The notes beneath the pieces are model-generated. The model was not told where the DNA came from and made no database searches. It was given only the letters and a program-made list of their open reading frames with translations. Source: Belnapia moabensis DSM 16746 (GTDB taxonomy: Bacteria > Pseudomonadota > Alphaproteobacteria > Acetobacterales > Acetobacteraceae). Taken from it: 64,000 nt of DNA. Location of the stretch: assembly GCF_000745835.1 (NCBI RefSeq), contig NZ_JQKB01000002.1, positions 124,001 to 188,000 of the forward strand, written 5' to 3'. Numbering within the stretch: position 1 is the stretch's first letter; every line of letters begins with the position of its first letter. Positions 18,574-28,332 of the stretch are shown here, in pieces. A program made the position numbers and the translations under genes.

Positions 18574-20087
18574 TGCTGGTGCTGCTCGCCGCGCTACTCG
18601 GGCGCGGCGCGGCGGCGGAGGAGAGCTTCCCCAGGGAGCCGGTGCAGGCAGTACTCTCGGCCGCGCTCGGCGCGGTGCTGGAGCGGCATCTGGAAGCAGC
18701 GCCGGCATCCGATCTCGGCCTTTGGACCCTGCGTGGGCTGGAGGTGCTGGACACTCAGCTCAAGGCGGAGATGCGCTCCGGCACGCTGCTGCTGAATGCC
18801 GGCGACCGGCTGCTGGCCGCTCGCCCCCTACCCCCGCCCGTACCCAATGCGCCGCCGGATGCCGCGGCGCCGGGCTTGGCCCTCGGCCTCTCCGCGCTCT
18901 TCGAGGCAGCGTGGCAGCACTCGCCCCTGCTGCGCCGGGCCGGACCCGAGCGGATGCTGCGCAGCGGCTTCGAAGAGCTGTTCAACCATCTCGACCCCTA
19001 TAGCCGCTACCTGACACCGGAGGAGGCTCAGGCAGCGCGCGGGAGGCGCGTCGGCCAGGTAGGGCTCGGCCTGCGGCTGGCTGCCGGGCGAGGGCGCGAG
19101 GTGGTGCTGGCAACCATTCTGCCCGGCGGGCCGGCGGCCATGGCAGGCCTCCGGCCGAATGACCGGGTGCTGGCGATCGACGGCGCCCCCGTTGCGGCCG
19201 ATGACCTGGTCGGTGCCGCCGCGCTGCTGGAAGGCCCGGCCGGCACCGAGGTGGTGCTTCGCCTGCAACGCGGCGGGCGGCGCTTCACCGCCCGGCTGCT
19301 GCGCAGCCTACTGCCGCCGGAGACCGTCCATGCCGAGCGGCGGGACGATATCCTCTGGATCCGCCTCGACAATTTCTCCAGCGCCACCGACCGTTATGTG
19401 CTGGAGGCGCTGGCCGAAGGCTTCCCGCCTGACGGCGCTCGCGCCGCCCGGCCGCGCGGGGTGGTGCTCGACCTGCGCGGCAATCGCGGCGGGCTGCTCG
19501 GCCAGGCGGTGGCGGTGGCGGGTGCCTTCCTGCCCGGCGGGGTGGTGGCGCAGACGGCCGGGCGGCACCCGGATGCGGCCCGGGCCTATCTGGCGACGCT
19601 CGGCGACCGCACGGGCGGGGCGCCGGTCGTCGTGCTGGTCGATGGGCGCACCGCCTCGGCGGCGGAGATCGTCGCCGCGGCGCTGGCCGACCAGGGGCGG
19701 GCCGTGGTCGTCGGTAGCGCGACGACGGGCAAGGGGCTGGTGCAGCTGGTCATGCCCCTGCCGAATGGCGGGGAGCTGCTGGTGACCTGGTCGCGCGTGC
19801 TGGCGCCGCGGGGCTGGCCGATCCAGGGTCTCGGCGTGCTGCCGGCGCTCTGCACCAGCCTGGGCGAGGAGGCGACGGCGGCCGGCCTCGCCCGGCTGCG
19901 GCTGGACGATCCTCCGATGGCGGCCGCCCTGGCGCGGGAGAGGGCAGCCCGCGCCCCGGTGCCGGCAAGCGAGGTCGCAGCGCTGCGCGACACCTGCCCG
20001 CCAGCTGAGGGCAAACCCGCCGATGCAGCAGTGGCGCGCGTTCTGCTGACCGAGCCGGCCTCCTATGAAGCGGCACTGCCCCGCTGA
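18573..20087 (+). CDS. S41 family C-terminal processing peptidase
   Basis: A 504-residue periplasmic serine protease of the CtpA/Prc type. Residues 1-20 are a signal peptide (MLVLLAALLGRGAAAEE). A PDZ domain follows around 160-240 (VLATILPGGPAAMAGLRPNDRVLAIDG). The catalytic pair is Ser362 in DGRTASAAEIVAAAL and Lys387 in SATTGKGLVQL, 25 residues apart as in the family. GVVLDLRGNRGGLL is the oxyanion-side motif. The start overlaps the rnr stop as TGATG, so it is translated with RNase R. Its substrates are unknown; family members trim periplasmic and cell-wall enzymes. Confidence 0.9.
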   Translation: MLVLLAALLGRGAAAEESFPREPVQAVLSAALGAVLERHLEAAPASDLGLWTLRGLEVLDTQLKAEMRSGTLLLNAGDRLLAARPLPPPVPNAPPDAAAPGLALGLSALFEAAWQHSPLLRRAGPERMLRSGFEELFNHLDPYSRYLTPEEAQAARGRRVGQVGLGLRLAAGRGREVVLATILPGGPAAMAGLRPNDRVLAIDGAPVAADDLVGAAALLEGPAGTEVVLRLQRGGRRFTARLLRSLLPPETVHAERRDDILWIRLDNFSSATDRYVLEALAEGFPPDGARAARPRGVVLDLRGNRGGLLGQAVAVAGAFLPGGVVAQTAGRHPDAARAYLATLGDRTGGAPVVVLVDGRTASAAEIVAAALADQGRAVVVGSATTGKGLVQLVMPLPNGGELLVTWSRVLAPRGWPIQGLGVLPALCTSLGEEATAAGLARLRLDDPPMAAALARERAARAPVPASEVAALRDTCPPAEGKPADAAVARVLLTEPASYEAALPR

Positions 20088-20145
20088 TCAGGTGCGGCAT
20101 CAAGTTCGATTGCGATTCGATCACGAAAACGCTACCTGTCGGGCC

Positions 20146-20682
20146 ATGCGACAGCGCCGCATCTTCCGCCCTGCGACTGCCCCCCGTCGTTGGCGTGCAC
20201 CCGCCATAGGCTGCGGCCTGATCGGGGCCGTGACCTTGCTGGCAACTGCCTTCCCCCGCGAGCCGATGCGCTTCGTCCCGGCAGAGCAGCGCTGGTCGGC
20301 TGGGGCGGCCGAAGTGATGGTGGTGGATGCCGATACGCTGCGTCTCGGCGAGCGGGTGTTGCGGCTTGCGGGCCTTGCCGTGCCGGAGCGGGGCATGGCG
20401 CGGTGCGGCGCGGTGGATTGCGCTGCCGGCGCGGCGGATACGCTGGCGCGGCTGGTCCGGGGCCGCGCGGTCGAATGCCTGGTCCATGGGCGGGACAGGC
20501 TCGGCCGGGCGCTCGGCCGCTGCGAGGCCGGGGGCGTGAGCCTCAACCGGGCTATGGCCGAGGCCGGCTGGGCGCTGGCCGAACCCGCCGATGCGGTGCT
20601 GGAAGGCGCAGCCCGGGATGCCGGCCGGGGCCTCTTCACACCAGGCGCTACGCCGCCTGAGGCTTGGCATCGCAGTTCCTGA
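20146..20682 (+). CDS. Staphylococcal-nuclease-fold (thermonuclease family) protein
   Basis: A 178-residue protein with an N-terminal membrane or signal segment ([17 protein letters not shown], about 20-36) and an SNase-like OB fold. The fold shows the calcium-site text [12 protein letters not shown], then [47 protein letters not shown] and [13 protein letters not shown]. The order and spacing match secreted thermonuclease relatives. The usual LxGIDAPE box is changed to LAGLAVPE, so activity is not certain. It begins 58 bases after the S41 gene and may belong to the same transcript. Confidence 0.8.
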   Translation: MRQRRIFRPATAPRRWRAPAIGCGLIGAVTLLATAFPREPMRFVPAEQRWSAGAAEVMVVDADTLRLGERVLRLAGLAVPERGMARCGAVDCAAGAADTLARLVRGRAVECLVHGRDRLGRALGRCEAGGVSLNRAMAEAGWALAEPADAVLEGAARDAGRGLFTPGATPPEAWHRSS

Positions 20683-20819
20683 ACACGAGCGGGGAAACCC
20701 GCGCGTTCCCGGCCCGTTCCGGGCTGCGTTGCCAAGCCGCGACACCACCCGATATCTTGCACCGCACCATCCGACCGCGTCTTCCTGGCACGGCCGCAAC
20801 ATCCGAGGACACAGGCGAC

Positions 20820-22139
20820 ATGAGCAGCACGGCATCCGGGGCGGCCAAGCCAACCGTCACCGTCACCTTGGACGGGACCAACCGCAGTACGACCCTGCCG
20901 CTGCTCTCCGGCACGCTCGGCCCGGCGGTGGCCGATATCCGCAAGCTCTACGGCGATCTGGGCGTCTTCACCTTCGATCCGGGCTACGGCGCGACGGCCT
21001 CCTGCGAGAGCAAGATCACCTATATCGACGGCGATGCCGGGGTACTGCTCTATCGCGGCTACCCGATCGAGCAGCTGGCCGAGCAGTCCGACTTCACCGA
21101 GGTCGCCTACCTGCTGCTCGAGGGCGAGTTGCCGAATGCAAGCCAGTTGGCCGAGTTCCGCAAGAACGTCACCTACCACACCATGCTGCACGAGCAGCTG
21201 CGTCGCTTCTTCGACGGCTTCCGCCGCGATGCGCACCCGATGGCGATCCTCTGCGGCGTCGTCGGCGCGCTGGCCGCCTTCTACCACGACAACCTCGACA
21301 TCAACGATGCGCGGCAGCGCGAGGTGGCGGCCTTCCGCCTGATCGCCAAGGTGCCGACCATCGCGGCCTGGGCCTACAAGTATTCGATCGGCCAGCCCTT
21401 CATGTATCCGCGCAACGACCTGAGCTATGCGGAGAATTTCCTCTACATGCTCAACGCCGTGCCGGCGGAGCCCTATGTCAGCAACCCGATCCTCTCGCGC
21501 GCCATGGACCGCATCCTGGTGCTGCATGCGGATCACGAGCAGAACGCCTCGACCAGCACGGTGCGCCTTGCCGGCTCGACCGGCGCCAATCCCTTCGCCT
21601 GCGTCGCCGCCGGCATCGCCGCGCTCTGGGGCCCGGCGCATGGCGGCGCCAACGAGGCGGTGCTGAAGATGCTCGGCGAGATCGGCAAGCCGGAGAACAT
21701 CCCCGAGTTCATCCGGCAGGTGAAGGACAAGAACGCCCATACCAAGCTCATGGGCTTCGGCCACCGGGTCTACAAGAACTTTGACCCGCGGGCGAAGATC
21801 ATGAAGGACACCTGCCACGAGGTCCTCGCCGAGCTTGGCATCAAGGACGAGCCGCTGCTCGACATGGCGATGGAGATGGAGCGCATCGCGCTGGAGGACG
21901 ACTACTTCGTCTCCCGCAAGCTCTACCCGAACGTCGACTTCTACTCGGGCATCATCCTGAAGGCGATGGGCATCCCGACCCACATGTTCACGGTGCTCTT
22001 CGCCGTCGCGCGGACGGTGGGCTGGGTGAGCCAGTGGAAGGAGCTGATCGAGGATCCGGCGCAGCGCATCGGCCGGCCGAGGCAGATCTACAGCGGCGCC
22101 CCGACACGCGACTACGTCCCCGTTAGCCGCCGCGACTGA
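20820..22139 (+). CDS. gltA: Citrate synthase (hexameric, GltA type)
   Basis: A 439-residue type II citrate synthase, which condenses oxaloacetate and acetyl-CoA at entry to the TCA cycle. The N-terminal domain (about 1-60) is the Gram-negative NADH-responsive type. Active-site text includes [15 protein letters not shown] near 235-249 and [10 protein letters not shown] with His315, followed by the C-terminal [15 protein letters not shown] and [13 protein letters not shown]. The ATG at 20820 is preceded by AGGAC at a usable distance. It is 137 bases after the nuclease gene and is closed by the terminator at 22166. Confidence 0.98.
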   Translation: MSSTASGAAKPTVTVTLDGTNRSTTLPLLSGTLGPAVADIRKLYGDLGVFTFDPGYGATASCESKITYIDGDAGVLLYRGYPIEQLAEQSDFTEVAYLLLEGELPNASQLAEFRKNVTYHTMLHEQLRRFFDGFRRDAHPMAILCGVVGALAAFYHDNLDINDARQREVAAFRLIAKVPTIAAWAYKYSIGQPFMYPRNDLSYAENFLYMLNAVPAEPYVSNPILSRAMDRILVLHADHEQNASTSTVRLAGSTGANPFACVAAGIAALWGPAHGGANEAVLKMLGEIGKPENIPEFIRQVKDKNAHTKLMGFGHRVYKNFDPRAKIMKDTCHEVLAELGIKDEPLLDMAMEMERIALEDDYFVSRKLYPNVDFYSGIILKAMGIPTHMFTVLFAVARTVGWVSQWKELIEDPAQRIGRPRQIYSGAPTRDYVPVSRRD

Positions 22140-22165
22140 ATCGGGTGAGCTTGGGATGAAATGGG

Positions 22166-22196
22166 CCGGCCGGGGGCGACCCCGGCCGGTTTTTTT
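22166..22196 (+). terminator. Rho-independent terminator of gltA
   Basis: CCGGCCGGGG (22166-22175) pairs perfectly with CCCCGGCCGG (22180-22189) around a GCGA loop of the GNRA type, followed by seven T (22190-22196). It lies 26 bases after the gltA stop and is the clearest intrinsic terminator in the window. Confidence 0.95.
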
Positions 22197-22446
22197 GTGC
22201 CTTGAGGCAATCCGTTCCACGATGAGCGGCAATCTTCGCTGAACGAGACAGTGTTCTCATTGGGCCTGTTTCAAGTATTCACAGGCTGTTATTGTATCTT
22301 CTACAAGTATTTTCTGATGTTCAAACAGACGCACCAAATATTCATTTCCAGAACATAACAAGAATCCCGGCAATTTTCATTGCGCGTCCGATTCATTTTT
22401 GGCCAGTATGCTGTGCTGGTTGCGTGAACGGCTCAGGATACATTCG
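22197..22446. promoter_or_regulatory. AT-rich gap upstream of an orphan gene
   Basis: This 250-base gap is much richer in A and T than the rest of the window, above all at 22265-22400. It contains the direct repeat CAAGTATT (22272-22279 and 22304-22311) and the inverted repeat TTGTA-N5-TACAA (22292-22306). These may be regulator sites or the relic of an inserted element. No RNA gene or transposase remnant is recognisable. Confidence 0.45.
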
Positions 22447-23097
22447 ATGCGCGAGGCTTTGATGTCCGTACCACCCCACTCCCTGGATCACCAGGTGCGG
22501 ACGCAACTGAAGAAATGGCCGCAGCGCCCGCCTGGCGTCGTCCCGAACACGAAGCAGCCGGGCACCTGGCTGCGCGGCCGCCCAGGTGACATAGCGGCGA
22601 CCAACCAACCCTACCTGAAGCTTCCCGGCTCGAACCGGCTGCGGACGCTGCCCGATGGGCTCTGGCTCCACTTCTCACCCGATTCGATCGACCCTTATGT
22701 CGACATCCTCTGCATTGAGGCCTGTTCCTCGTTGCAGAACCTGCTCGACAAGCGCTCCCGCTTCGCGCCGACCACCTCGTCGCTGATGGCCTATTGCCCG
22801 CTCGATTGGCTGCTCAGCCCCGCGCAGCCGAACGATGCGACACCCCGCTGGCGCCTGATCCGCATGCTCAAGACTGAGCCGGCGCAGCCGCTGATTCTGC
22901 CGGTACGGGATGTGCGCGTGGTCTTCGGCCTGAAGACACGGCATTACGAGGGCTTTGCGCGCAACCAGGTGGCGCAACCGCATGAATTCTATTGCCCGAT
23001 GGAGGCGCTCACCGCCGAAGGCGGCCATGAGGATCCGGCGATGCGCGCGATGATGGCCCGCGCCAGCGCGATGGCGAACTTCATGAGCCTGCCCTGA
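22447..23097 (+). CDS. Hypothetical protein
   Basis: I do not recognise this 216-residue protein. It is soluble-looking, without a signal peptide or membrane helix. It has a basic N-terminal part (QVRTQLKKWPQRPPG), a Trp-rich middle (GTWLRGRPGD, DGLWLHFSPDSIDPYVDIL) and a strand-rich end (ILPVRDVRVVFGL, EFYCPMEALTAEGG). The start ATG at 22447 has AGGA eight bases upstream; ATG 22462, with GAGG before it, is nearly as good, and ATG 22408 or TTG 22399 would add up to 16 residues. It stands alone behind an AT-rich gap, which hints at transfer, though its own base use is ordinary for the genome. Confidence 0.7.
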   Translation: MREALMSVPPHSLDHQVRTQLKKWPQRPPGVVPNTKQPGTWLRGRPGDIAATNQPYLKLPGSNRLRTLPDGLWLHFSPDSIDPYVDILCIEACSSLQNLLDKRSRFAPTTSSLMAYCPLDWLLSPAQPNDATPRWRLIRMLKTEPAQPLILPVRDVRVVFGLKTRHYEGFARNQVAQPHEFYCPMEALTAEGGHEDPAMRAMMARASAMANFMSLP

Positions 23098-23114
23098 TCG
23101 GGCATGCTGCGCGC

Positions 23115-23813
23115 ATGACCAAGATTCTCGGCGTCCTCGGCGGCATGGGCCCGCTAGCCAGCGCGCAGTTCATGCTGCGCCTCACCCTGCTCACACCGGC
23201 GGAGCGCGACCAGGAGCATATCCCGGCCGTGCTCTGGTCCGACCCGCGCGTGCCGGACCGCACCGCGGCCCGCCTCGGCAACGGCGAGGACCCGCTGCCG
23301 GCCCTGCTGCGGGGCATAAATGGGCTGGAGGCGGCAGGCTGTGGCGCTATCGCCATCCCCTGCAACACTGCCCATGGCTGGCATGCGGCGATGCAGGCGG
23401 CGACCGCCCTGCCCATCCTGCATATCGTCGGGGCGACGGCGGATGAACTGGCACGACTCGGCGTGACGCAGGGGCCGATCGGGGTGATGGGTACGGCGGC
23501 GACGCTCGAGATGCGGCTCTACCAGCAAGGGCTGGAGCGGCGCGGCTGGCACTGTCTGGTGCCGGATGCGACGGAGATGGCGGAGCGGGTCTCGCCGGGG
23601 ATCGCAATGGTGAAGGCGAACCGGGTCGCCGAGGCCTATGCGCCGCTGGCCGAGGTCGCTTGCAGCCTGGTGGCGCGGGGGGCGAAGGCGGTGGTGCTAG
23701 GCTGCACGGAGATTCCGCTCGGCATCGCGGCGGGGCCTGCCCTGCCCTTCCCGGTCGCCGACAGCATCGACGCACTGGCCAGGGCGGCAATCACCTGGGC
23801 CAGATCCGATTAA
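23115..23813 (+). CDS. Aspartate/glutamate racemase family protein
   Basis: A 232-residue PLP-independent racemase of the Asp/Glu (RacD/YgeA) family. Such enzymes swap the alpha proton using two cysteines, one in each lobe. Both are present: IAIPCNTAHGW at about residue 78 and VVLGCTEIPLGI near 195. The N-terminus KILGVLGGMGPLASAQF is the typical phosphate-like anion loop. The natural substrate (aspartate, glutamate or another acid) cannot be assigned. It lies 17 bases after the orphan gene and could share its transcript. It ends four bases before a small convergent gene. Confidence 0.88.
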   Translation: MTKILGVLGGMGPLASAQFMLRLTLLTPAERDQEHIPAVLWSDPRVPDRTAARLGNGEDPLPALLRGINGLEAAGCGAIAIPCNTAHGWHAAMQAATALPILHIVGATADELARLGVTQGPIGVMGTAATLEMRLYQQGLERRGWHCLVPDATEMAERVSPGIAMVKANRVAEAYAPLAEVACSLVARGAKAVVLGCTEIPLGIAAGPALPFPVADSIDALARAAITWARSD

Positions 23814-23816
23814 CAA

Positions 23817-24065
23817 TCAGTCGCAGTCGCAACCGTCGGTCGGGCCTTTATCGCCGCGGATGACATGATGGTCGATCCATTCGGCGACCAGCCGGCGAGC
23901 CTCCTGCACGGAGGCTTCCGGATGATGCACGCGATAGAGGGTTGTGCAGGCGCGGAAAGCCGAGAGATCGTCATTCCCCGTATCGCGCAGTTCGCGATAG
24001 GCGGTGACCACGGCACGCTCGCAGCGGCGGCCTATGACGGCGGTCTCGGCGGCCAGATGACCCAT
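23817..24065 (-). CDS. Small protein behind a Fur-like box
   Basis: An unrecognised 82-residue protein, mainly helical (IGRRCERAVVTAYRELRDTG, FRACTTLYRVHHPEASVQEARRLVAEWI). It ends in an Asp/Cys-rich tail, DGCDCD. It has several His and Cys residues (HHPE, DHHVIRGD, CDCD) that could bind metal, but no known motif. The ATG at 24065 has a perfect GGAGGA eight bases upstream. A palindrome like a Fur box sits about 20-45 bases upstream of the start, so the gene is likely iron-repressed. No neighbour explains its job. Confidence 0.72.
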   Translation of the reverse strand: MGHLAAETAVIGRRCERAVVTAYRELRDTGNDDLSAFRACTTLYRVHHPEASVQEARRLVAEWIDHHVIRGDKGPTDGCDCD

Positions 24066-24085
24066 CAACCAACTCCTCCGGTCGC

Positions 24086-24109
24086 AAGCGAGTTGAGAAT
24101 CACTCGCAA
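24086..24109 (-). promoter_or_regulatory. Fur-box-like palindrome
   Basis: On the minus strand the site reads TTGCGAGTGATTCTCAACTC followed by GCTTGC. It is a perfect inverted repeat, GCGAGT (24088-24093) against ACTCGC (24102-24107), around the core TGATTCTCA typical of Fur sites. The core is almost the same as the site in front of the siderophore operon (GCGAGTCATTCTCA at 30755-30768). It lies just upstream of the ribosome-binding site of the 82-residue gene. Confidence 0.65.
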
Positions 24110-24278
24110 CAGAAGAGCATGCTAGCGATGCGGGTCCGATCCTTCAAGGGCTGATCGGGCCGCTCACCGGGTTTGATCGAAGCCTTCAATCCTGCCCGGT
24201 TCACATCGTCCAGACGTCGGGTGCGCCTGGGGCTAAGGCTGTCCAATCAGCTATCGAAGCCGAGGCCTGCTACTCATG

Positions 24279-25355
24279 TCAGGCCCGCGCCACGGCCTCC
24301 GCCAGCGCCTTGCCGACATCGACCGTGCCGGCTTGGCCACCCATGTCGCGGGTGCGCGGGCCGCCTTCGGCCAGCATCCGCTCGATGGTTTGCACGATCG
24401 CATCCGCCGCCGCTTTCTCGCCGAGATGCTCCAGCATCATCGCGCCCGACCAGATCTGCCCGATGGGGTTGGCAACCCACTTGCCGGCGATGTCGGGGGC
24501 CGAGCCATGCACCGGCTCGAACATCGAGGGATGCGTCTTCTCCGGGTTGATATTGGCCGAGGCGGCGATGCCGATGGAGCCCGCGACGGCCGGGCCGAGG
24601 TCGGAGAGGATGTCGCCGAACAGGTTGGAGCCGACCACCACATCGAACCAGTCCGGATGCTGCACGAAATGCGCGCAGAGGATGTCGATATGGAACTGGT
24701 CGGTCGTCACCTCCGGATAGTTCTTCGCCATCTCGGCGAAGCGCTCGTCCCAGTAGGGCATGGTGAAGGTGATGCCGTTCGACTTGGTGGCGCTTGTCAG
24801 CTTCTTCCGCTTCCTCGTCATGGCCAGCTCGAAGGCGTATTTCATGATCCGGTCGCAGCCGATCCGGGTGAGGATACTCTGCTGCGAGACGAATTCGCGG
24901 TCCGTTCCTGGGAACATGCGGCCGCCGACCGAGCTGTACTCGCCCTCGGTGTTCTCCCGCACCACGTAGAAGTCGATATCCTCCGGCCCGCGATTGGCGA
25001 GCGGCGACTTCGACCCTGGCAGCAGCTTGCAGGGGCGGAGCGACACATACTGGTCGAAGCCCCGGCGGATCGGGATGAGCAGGCCCCAGAGCGAGACATG
25101 GTCCGGGACGCCAGGCCAGCCGACCGCGCCGAGGAAGACGCTGTCCGTCCGGCTCAGCTGCTCCAGCCCGTCCTCCGGCATCATCCGGCCGGTCTGGGCA
25201 TAGGTCTCGCAGGACCAGTCGTAATGGGTCAGTTCCAGGTCGAAGCCGAAGCGGCGGGCGGCGGCATCCAGCACGCGCAGCCCTTCGGGCGTCGTCTCCT
25301 TGCCGATGCCGTCACCGGGGATGACGGCGATGCGGTATGTCTTGCGGGTGCTCAT
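24279..25355 (-). CDS. ttuC: Tartrate dehydrogenase/decarboxylase
   Basis: A 358-residue enzyme of the isocitrate/isopropylmalate dehydrogenase family, nearest to tartrate dehydrogenase (D-malate dehydrogenase, decarboxylating). It uses NAD, a divalent metal and a monovalent cation. IAVIPGDGIGKETTPEGLRVL is the N-terminal start, VGWPGVPDHVSLWGLLIPIRR is the tartrate-type loop, and RENTEGEYSSVGGR and GSNLFGDILSDLGP carry substrate and metal residues; the NAD loop is EPVHGSAPDIAGKWVANPIG. It lacks the isopropylmalate (LeuB) loop, so leuB is unlikely. It is divergent from purC across 97 bases. Confidence 0.88.
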   Translation of the reverse strand: MSTRKTYRIAVIPGDGIGKETTPEGLRVLDAAARRFGFDLELTHYDWSCETYAQTGRMMPEDGLEQLSRTDSVFLGAVGWPGVPDHVSLWGLLIPIRRGFDQYVSLRPCKLLPGSKSPLANRGPEDIDFYVVRENTEGEYSSVGGRMFPGTDREFVSQQSILTRIGCDRIMKYAFELAMTRKRKKLTSATKSNGITFTMPYWDERFAEMAKNYPEVTTDQFHIDILCAHFVQHPDWFDVVVGSNLFGDILSDLGPAVAGSIGIAASANINPEKTHPSMFEPVHGSAPDIAGKWVANPIGQIWSGAMMLEHLGEKAAADAIVQTIERMLAEGGPRTRDMGGQAGTVDVGKALAEAVARA

Positions 25356-25452
25356 GCGGCAGTCTCCTCTCCGGCACCATGGCGCAGAGGGCGGCGCGGC
25401 TCAACCGGATGGGGTATAGGATCGTCGCCCCGCTGCAAGGACCACCTGCCGG

Positions 25453-26436
25453 ATGACCAGCACTGCTGACCTCGCCCCCTATGCCGGACTCGTCCTGCGC
25501 GACGCCGCCATTCCCGAATTGCCGAACCACTACCGCGGCAAGGTGCGGGAGAATTACGACCTGCCGGACGGGCGGCGCCTCATCATCGCCACCGACCGGC
25601 TCTCCGCCTTCGACCGCAACATCACCGCCGTACCGCTGAAGGGCCAGGTGCTGACCCAGATCGCCCGCTACTGGTTCGACCGCACGCGGGACATCTGCCC
25701 GAACCACGTCATCGCCTACCCGGACCCCAACGTGCTGCTCTGCCAAAGCCTCCGGATCATGCCGGTCGAGGTAGTGGTGCGGGACTACCTGGCGGGCACC
25801 ACCTCCACCTCCATCCTCTCGATGTATCAGGGGGGGCGGCGGGACATGTACGGCCACCGCTTCCCCGACGGCCTCAGGGCCAACGAGAAGCTGCCGCACA
25901 GCATCCTGACGCCGACCACCAAGGCCTTCGACACCGGCCACGATGAGGAGCTGACGCCGGAGCGCATCATCGAGGGCGGGCTGCTGACCGAGGCGCAATG
26001 GGCCGAGGTCTCGGCGCTCGCCCTCGACCTCTTCGCCCGCGGGCGAGAGATGGCGGCGAAGCAGGGCCTCATCCTGGTCGATACCAAGTACGAGTTCGGC
26101 TTCGACGCCGAAGGCCGCATCATCCTCGCCGATGAGATCCACACGCCGGATTCAAGCCGCTACTGGTTCGCCGCCACCTATCCGGAGCGCTTCGAGGCAG
26201 GCGAGGCGCCGCAGAGCTTCGACAAGGACTTCATCCGCCGCTGGGTGACTGCCCGCTGCGACCCCTACAAGGACGAGTTGCCGGAGATTCCGGCCGAGAT
26301 CGTGCTCGAGGCGGCGCGGCTCTATGTCGAAGCCTTCGAGACCATCACCGGCCAGGATTTCCCGCTGCCGCCGGCGGGTGAGCCGGTGCTGGAGCGGGTG
26401 CGGCGGAACCTGGCGGGGTATTTCGGCGCAGGCTGA
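25453..26436 (+). CDS. purC: Phosphoribosylaminoimidazole-succinocarboxamide synthase
   Basis: A 327-residue SAICAR synthetase, which joins aspartate to CAIR with ATP in purine synthesis. It starts with the nucleotide-binding text [28 protein letters not shown]. It keeps [30 protein letters not shown] and [14 protein letters not shown]. It is the longer form of the enzyme seen in yeast and some alphaproteobacteria. Its last 30 codons overlap, on the opposite strand, the 3' end of msrQ by 92 bases. Confidence 0.96.
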   Translation: MTSTADLAPYAGLVLRDAAIPELPNHYRGKVRENYDLPDGRRLIIATDRLSAFDRNITAVPLKGQVLTQIARYWFDRTRDICPNHVIAYPDPNVLLCQSLRIMPVEVVVRDYLAGTTSTSILSMYQGGRRDMYGHRFPDGLRANEKLPHSILTPTTKAFDTGHDEELTPERIIEGGLLTEAQWAEVSALALDLFARGREMAAKQGLILVDTKYEFGFDAEGRIILADEIHTPDSSRYWFAATYPERFEAGEAPQSFDKDFIRRWVTARCDPYKDELPEIPAEIVLEAARLYVEAFETITGQDFPLPPAGEPVLERVRRNLAGYFGAG

Positions 26437-27307
26437 TCCAGGCCGGGAGCGCCATCAGCGGCGGCGCCACCGCAGCCACCGCAGCCCAGACCGCCGGCCT
26501 CAACCCGAAGCTGACATCGAGATTGGCGGCGAGGATGCGGTCCGCCGGCAGGTTGGTCGCCAGCGCGTACCAGGCATATTCCACTCCCGCCGCCGCCAGC
26601 CCGGTCGCCGGGGCGAGCAGCAGCAGGGCGACCGGGTGCAGCCGCGCCCCCGCCGGGAGCAGCCGCCAGAGGATCAGCCAGGCGAGCAGCCCGGCCGCCA
26701 GCACCGCCTCCCAGAGCTGCGACTTCGATTGCAGGAAGAAGTGGAAGACCCCGAGCGCGGCGATCGGGAAAATGAGGCTATGCAGGCGCTTCCAGCGCCG
26801 CCCGAGCTTGCGCATCCAGCCATCGGTCGAGGTCCAGCCGAGTGCGGCGAGGCCGAGCAGCGCTACGAAGCCAATCGTCAGGTAGAAGCGCAGCGCGATC
26901 TCCGAGGCGATGCGCGGCAGCACGAAGTCCTGGTACGCCGCGTAGAGCAGCAAGTGCAGCAGCGCATAGGCGAGCGTCCCCAGCCCCAGCATGCGCCGCA
27001 GGCTCAGCACACGCGGCGAGGCGAGGATGCGCCCGAGCGGCGTCACCGCCAGCGTCACCAGCAGCAGGCGGATGGTCCAGAGGCCAATTTCCCGTAGCGC
27101 CGCCTTGGCCGGCTCCGGCCCCAGCCCTTCGGTAAGGCCGGTGAACAACAGCCAGCCGGCCGGCGCCAGCAGCAGCGCGAGCGTTGCGGCTCGCAGCGGC
27201 GAGAACCGCCCCGCCCGGTCGCGCCAGGGCCAGGGGAAGGATCGCGCGCCGCGGTGCGGCAGGGCGGGCGGGAAGGCAGTGCGGAGGATGGCCTGCATCA
27301 TGCCCAT
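26345..27307 (-). CDS. msrQ: MsrQ, heme-binding membrane subunit of MsrPQ
   Basis: A 320-residue protein with six or so transmembrane segments and the ferric-reductase-like core of MsrQ. MsrQ passes electrons from the quinone pool to the periplasmic MsrP, which repairs oxidised methionine. [18 protein letters not shown] and [21 protein letters not shown] hold the histidines expected to bind heme, and the long W-rich loop is typical. The last 70 residues are an extra, partly low-complexity tail ([15 protein letters not shown]) that reads antisense into purC. No msrP is adjacent. ATG 27307 overlaps the previous stop (TGATG). Confidence 0.85.
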   Translation of the reverse strand: MGMMQAILRTAFPPALPHRGARSFPWPWRDRAGRFSPLRAATLALLLAPAGWLLFTGLTEGLGPEPAKAALREIGLWTIRLLLVTLAVTPLGRILASPRVLSLRRMLGLGTLAYALLHLLLYAAYQDFVLPRIASEIALRFYLTIGFVALLGLAALGWTSTDGWMRKLGRRWKRLHSLIFPIAALGVFHFFLQSKSQLWEAVLAAGLLAWLILWRLLPAGARLHPVALLLLAPATGLAAAGVEYAWYALATNLPADRILAANLDVSFGLRPAVWAAVAAVAPPLMALPAWISLRRNTPPGSAAPAPAPAHPPAAAGNPGR

Positions 27308-28272
27308 CACTTCGTCGCATCCCTCGCCGCGGTAACCCCCCAACCCCGTGTGCGGATCGCGGCTGCGACGCGGGCGCCCTCATCGAGCGGCTGGCGGCTG
27401 AACCACCCCTCCCCCAGCGCCCGCGCCTGGCCGGCGCCGATCAGGCTCTCGCCCAGCCGCCGGTGCCGCGGGCCGAGCCCGCCAGGATCGGCGATGAAGA
27501 CCGGCGCCGCGGTCGCCAGCGCCTCCGACAGCATGGAGACGCTGTCCCCCGTCACTACCACCGCATCCGCCCAGGCGAGGAAGCCGGCATAGGGGTTGGG
27601 GCCCCCCTCCCCCCAGCGGAACAGGCGATGCGGCCGCCCGGCAAGCGCCGCGGAGAGTGCCTCGGTCGCCGTTGCGCCGGTGCGCCGGCTGGTTGTTGCC
27701 AGCACGCTGCCGGCCATCCCCGCCACCTGACGCCCGATCGCCGAGGCCACCTCCGGCTGCATCCCCTCATCCCGCACCGGCCCGCCCACCAGCAGCGCCA
27801 CACGCGGCGAGGGCAAGGCTTCCAGCGCCGCCCACTCTCCTCGCGCCGCCGCCAGCCGGCCGGGTGACATGCGGTGGCAGGCGCCGAGGATCTCCATCAG
27901 GTTCGGCGCCGGCCGTGGCCTGTCATGCGCGCCGATCACCAGCAGGTCGAAATCCGCGGCGCCAAGGCCGGGGCGCATGCAATGCACCGTCCGCGCTCCG
28001 CGCCGCCGCAGCCAGCGCGCGACGGGGGCCGAGCGCCGCCCGGCGGAAAGGGCCAGCCGCGGCCATGAGCCCTCGACCTGCCGGCGGGCTTCCGCCGCCA
28101 GCCCGGCGAGGCTTGGCCAGGCGATGGGCAACCGCGCCAGCCTTCCCCATTGAAGCTCGATCACCCGGAAAGGCACCCCCAGCCGCTCTGCGATACCCAA
28201 GGCCTGCGCCGCCGTCCCCGCCCGCGGGTCGGCCAGCACCCAGACCGCCGGCTCCAAGGGGCGGTCGGTCAT
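27307..28272 (-). CDS. ELM1/GtrOC1-like putative glycosyltransferase
   Basis: A 321-residue protein of the mitochondrial fission ELM1-like family, common in alphaproteobacteria and similar in fold to GT-B glycosyltransferases. [22 protein letters not shown] is the N-terminal Rossmann start, [17 protein letters not shown] and VGGPVRDEG the middle, and [22 protein letters not shown] the donor-binding loop. The function in bacteria is not established. Its stop overlaps the msrQ start, so the two are coupled. It is divergent from pyrE across 60 bases. Confidence 0.82.
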   Translation of the reverse strand: MTDRPLEPAVWVLADPRAGTAAQALGIAERLGVPFRVIELQWGRLARLPIAWPSLAGLAAEARRQVEGSWPRLALSAGRRSAPVARWLRRRGARTVHCMRPGLGAADFDLLVIGAHDRPRPAPNLMEILGACHRMSPGRLAAARGEWAALEALPSPRVALLVGGPVRDEGMQPEVASAIGRQVAGMAGSVLATTSRRTGATATEALSAALAGRPHRLFRWGEGGPNPYAGFLAWADAVVVTGDSVSMLSEALATAAPVFIADPGGLGPRHRRLGESLIGAGQARALGEGWFSRQPLDEGARVAAAIRTRGWGVTAARDATK

Positions 28273-28332
28273 GGACGCCGCCCCGCGCCGCGGTTACGGA
28301 TGGGCCGAACGCCGCCGGCAGGGGAATGCGCC

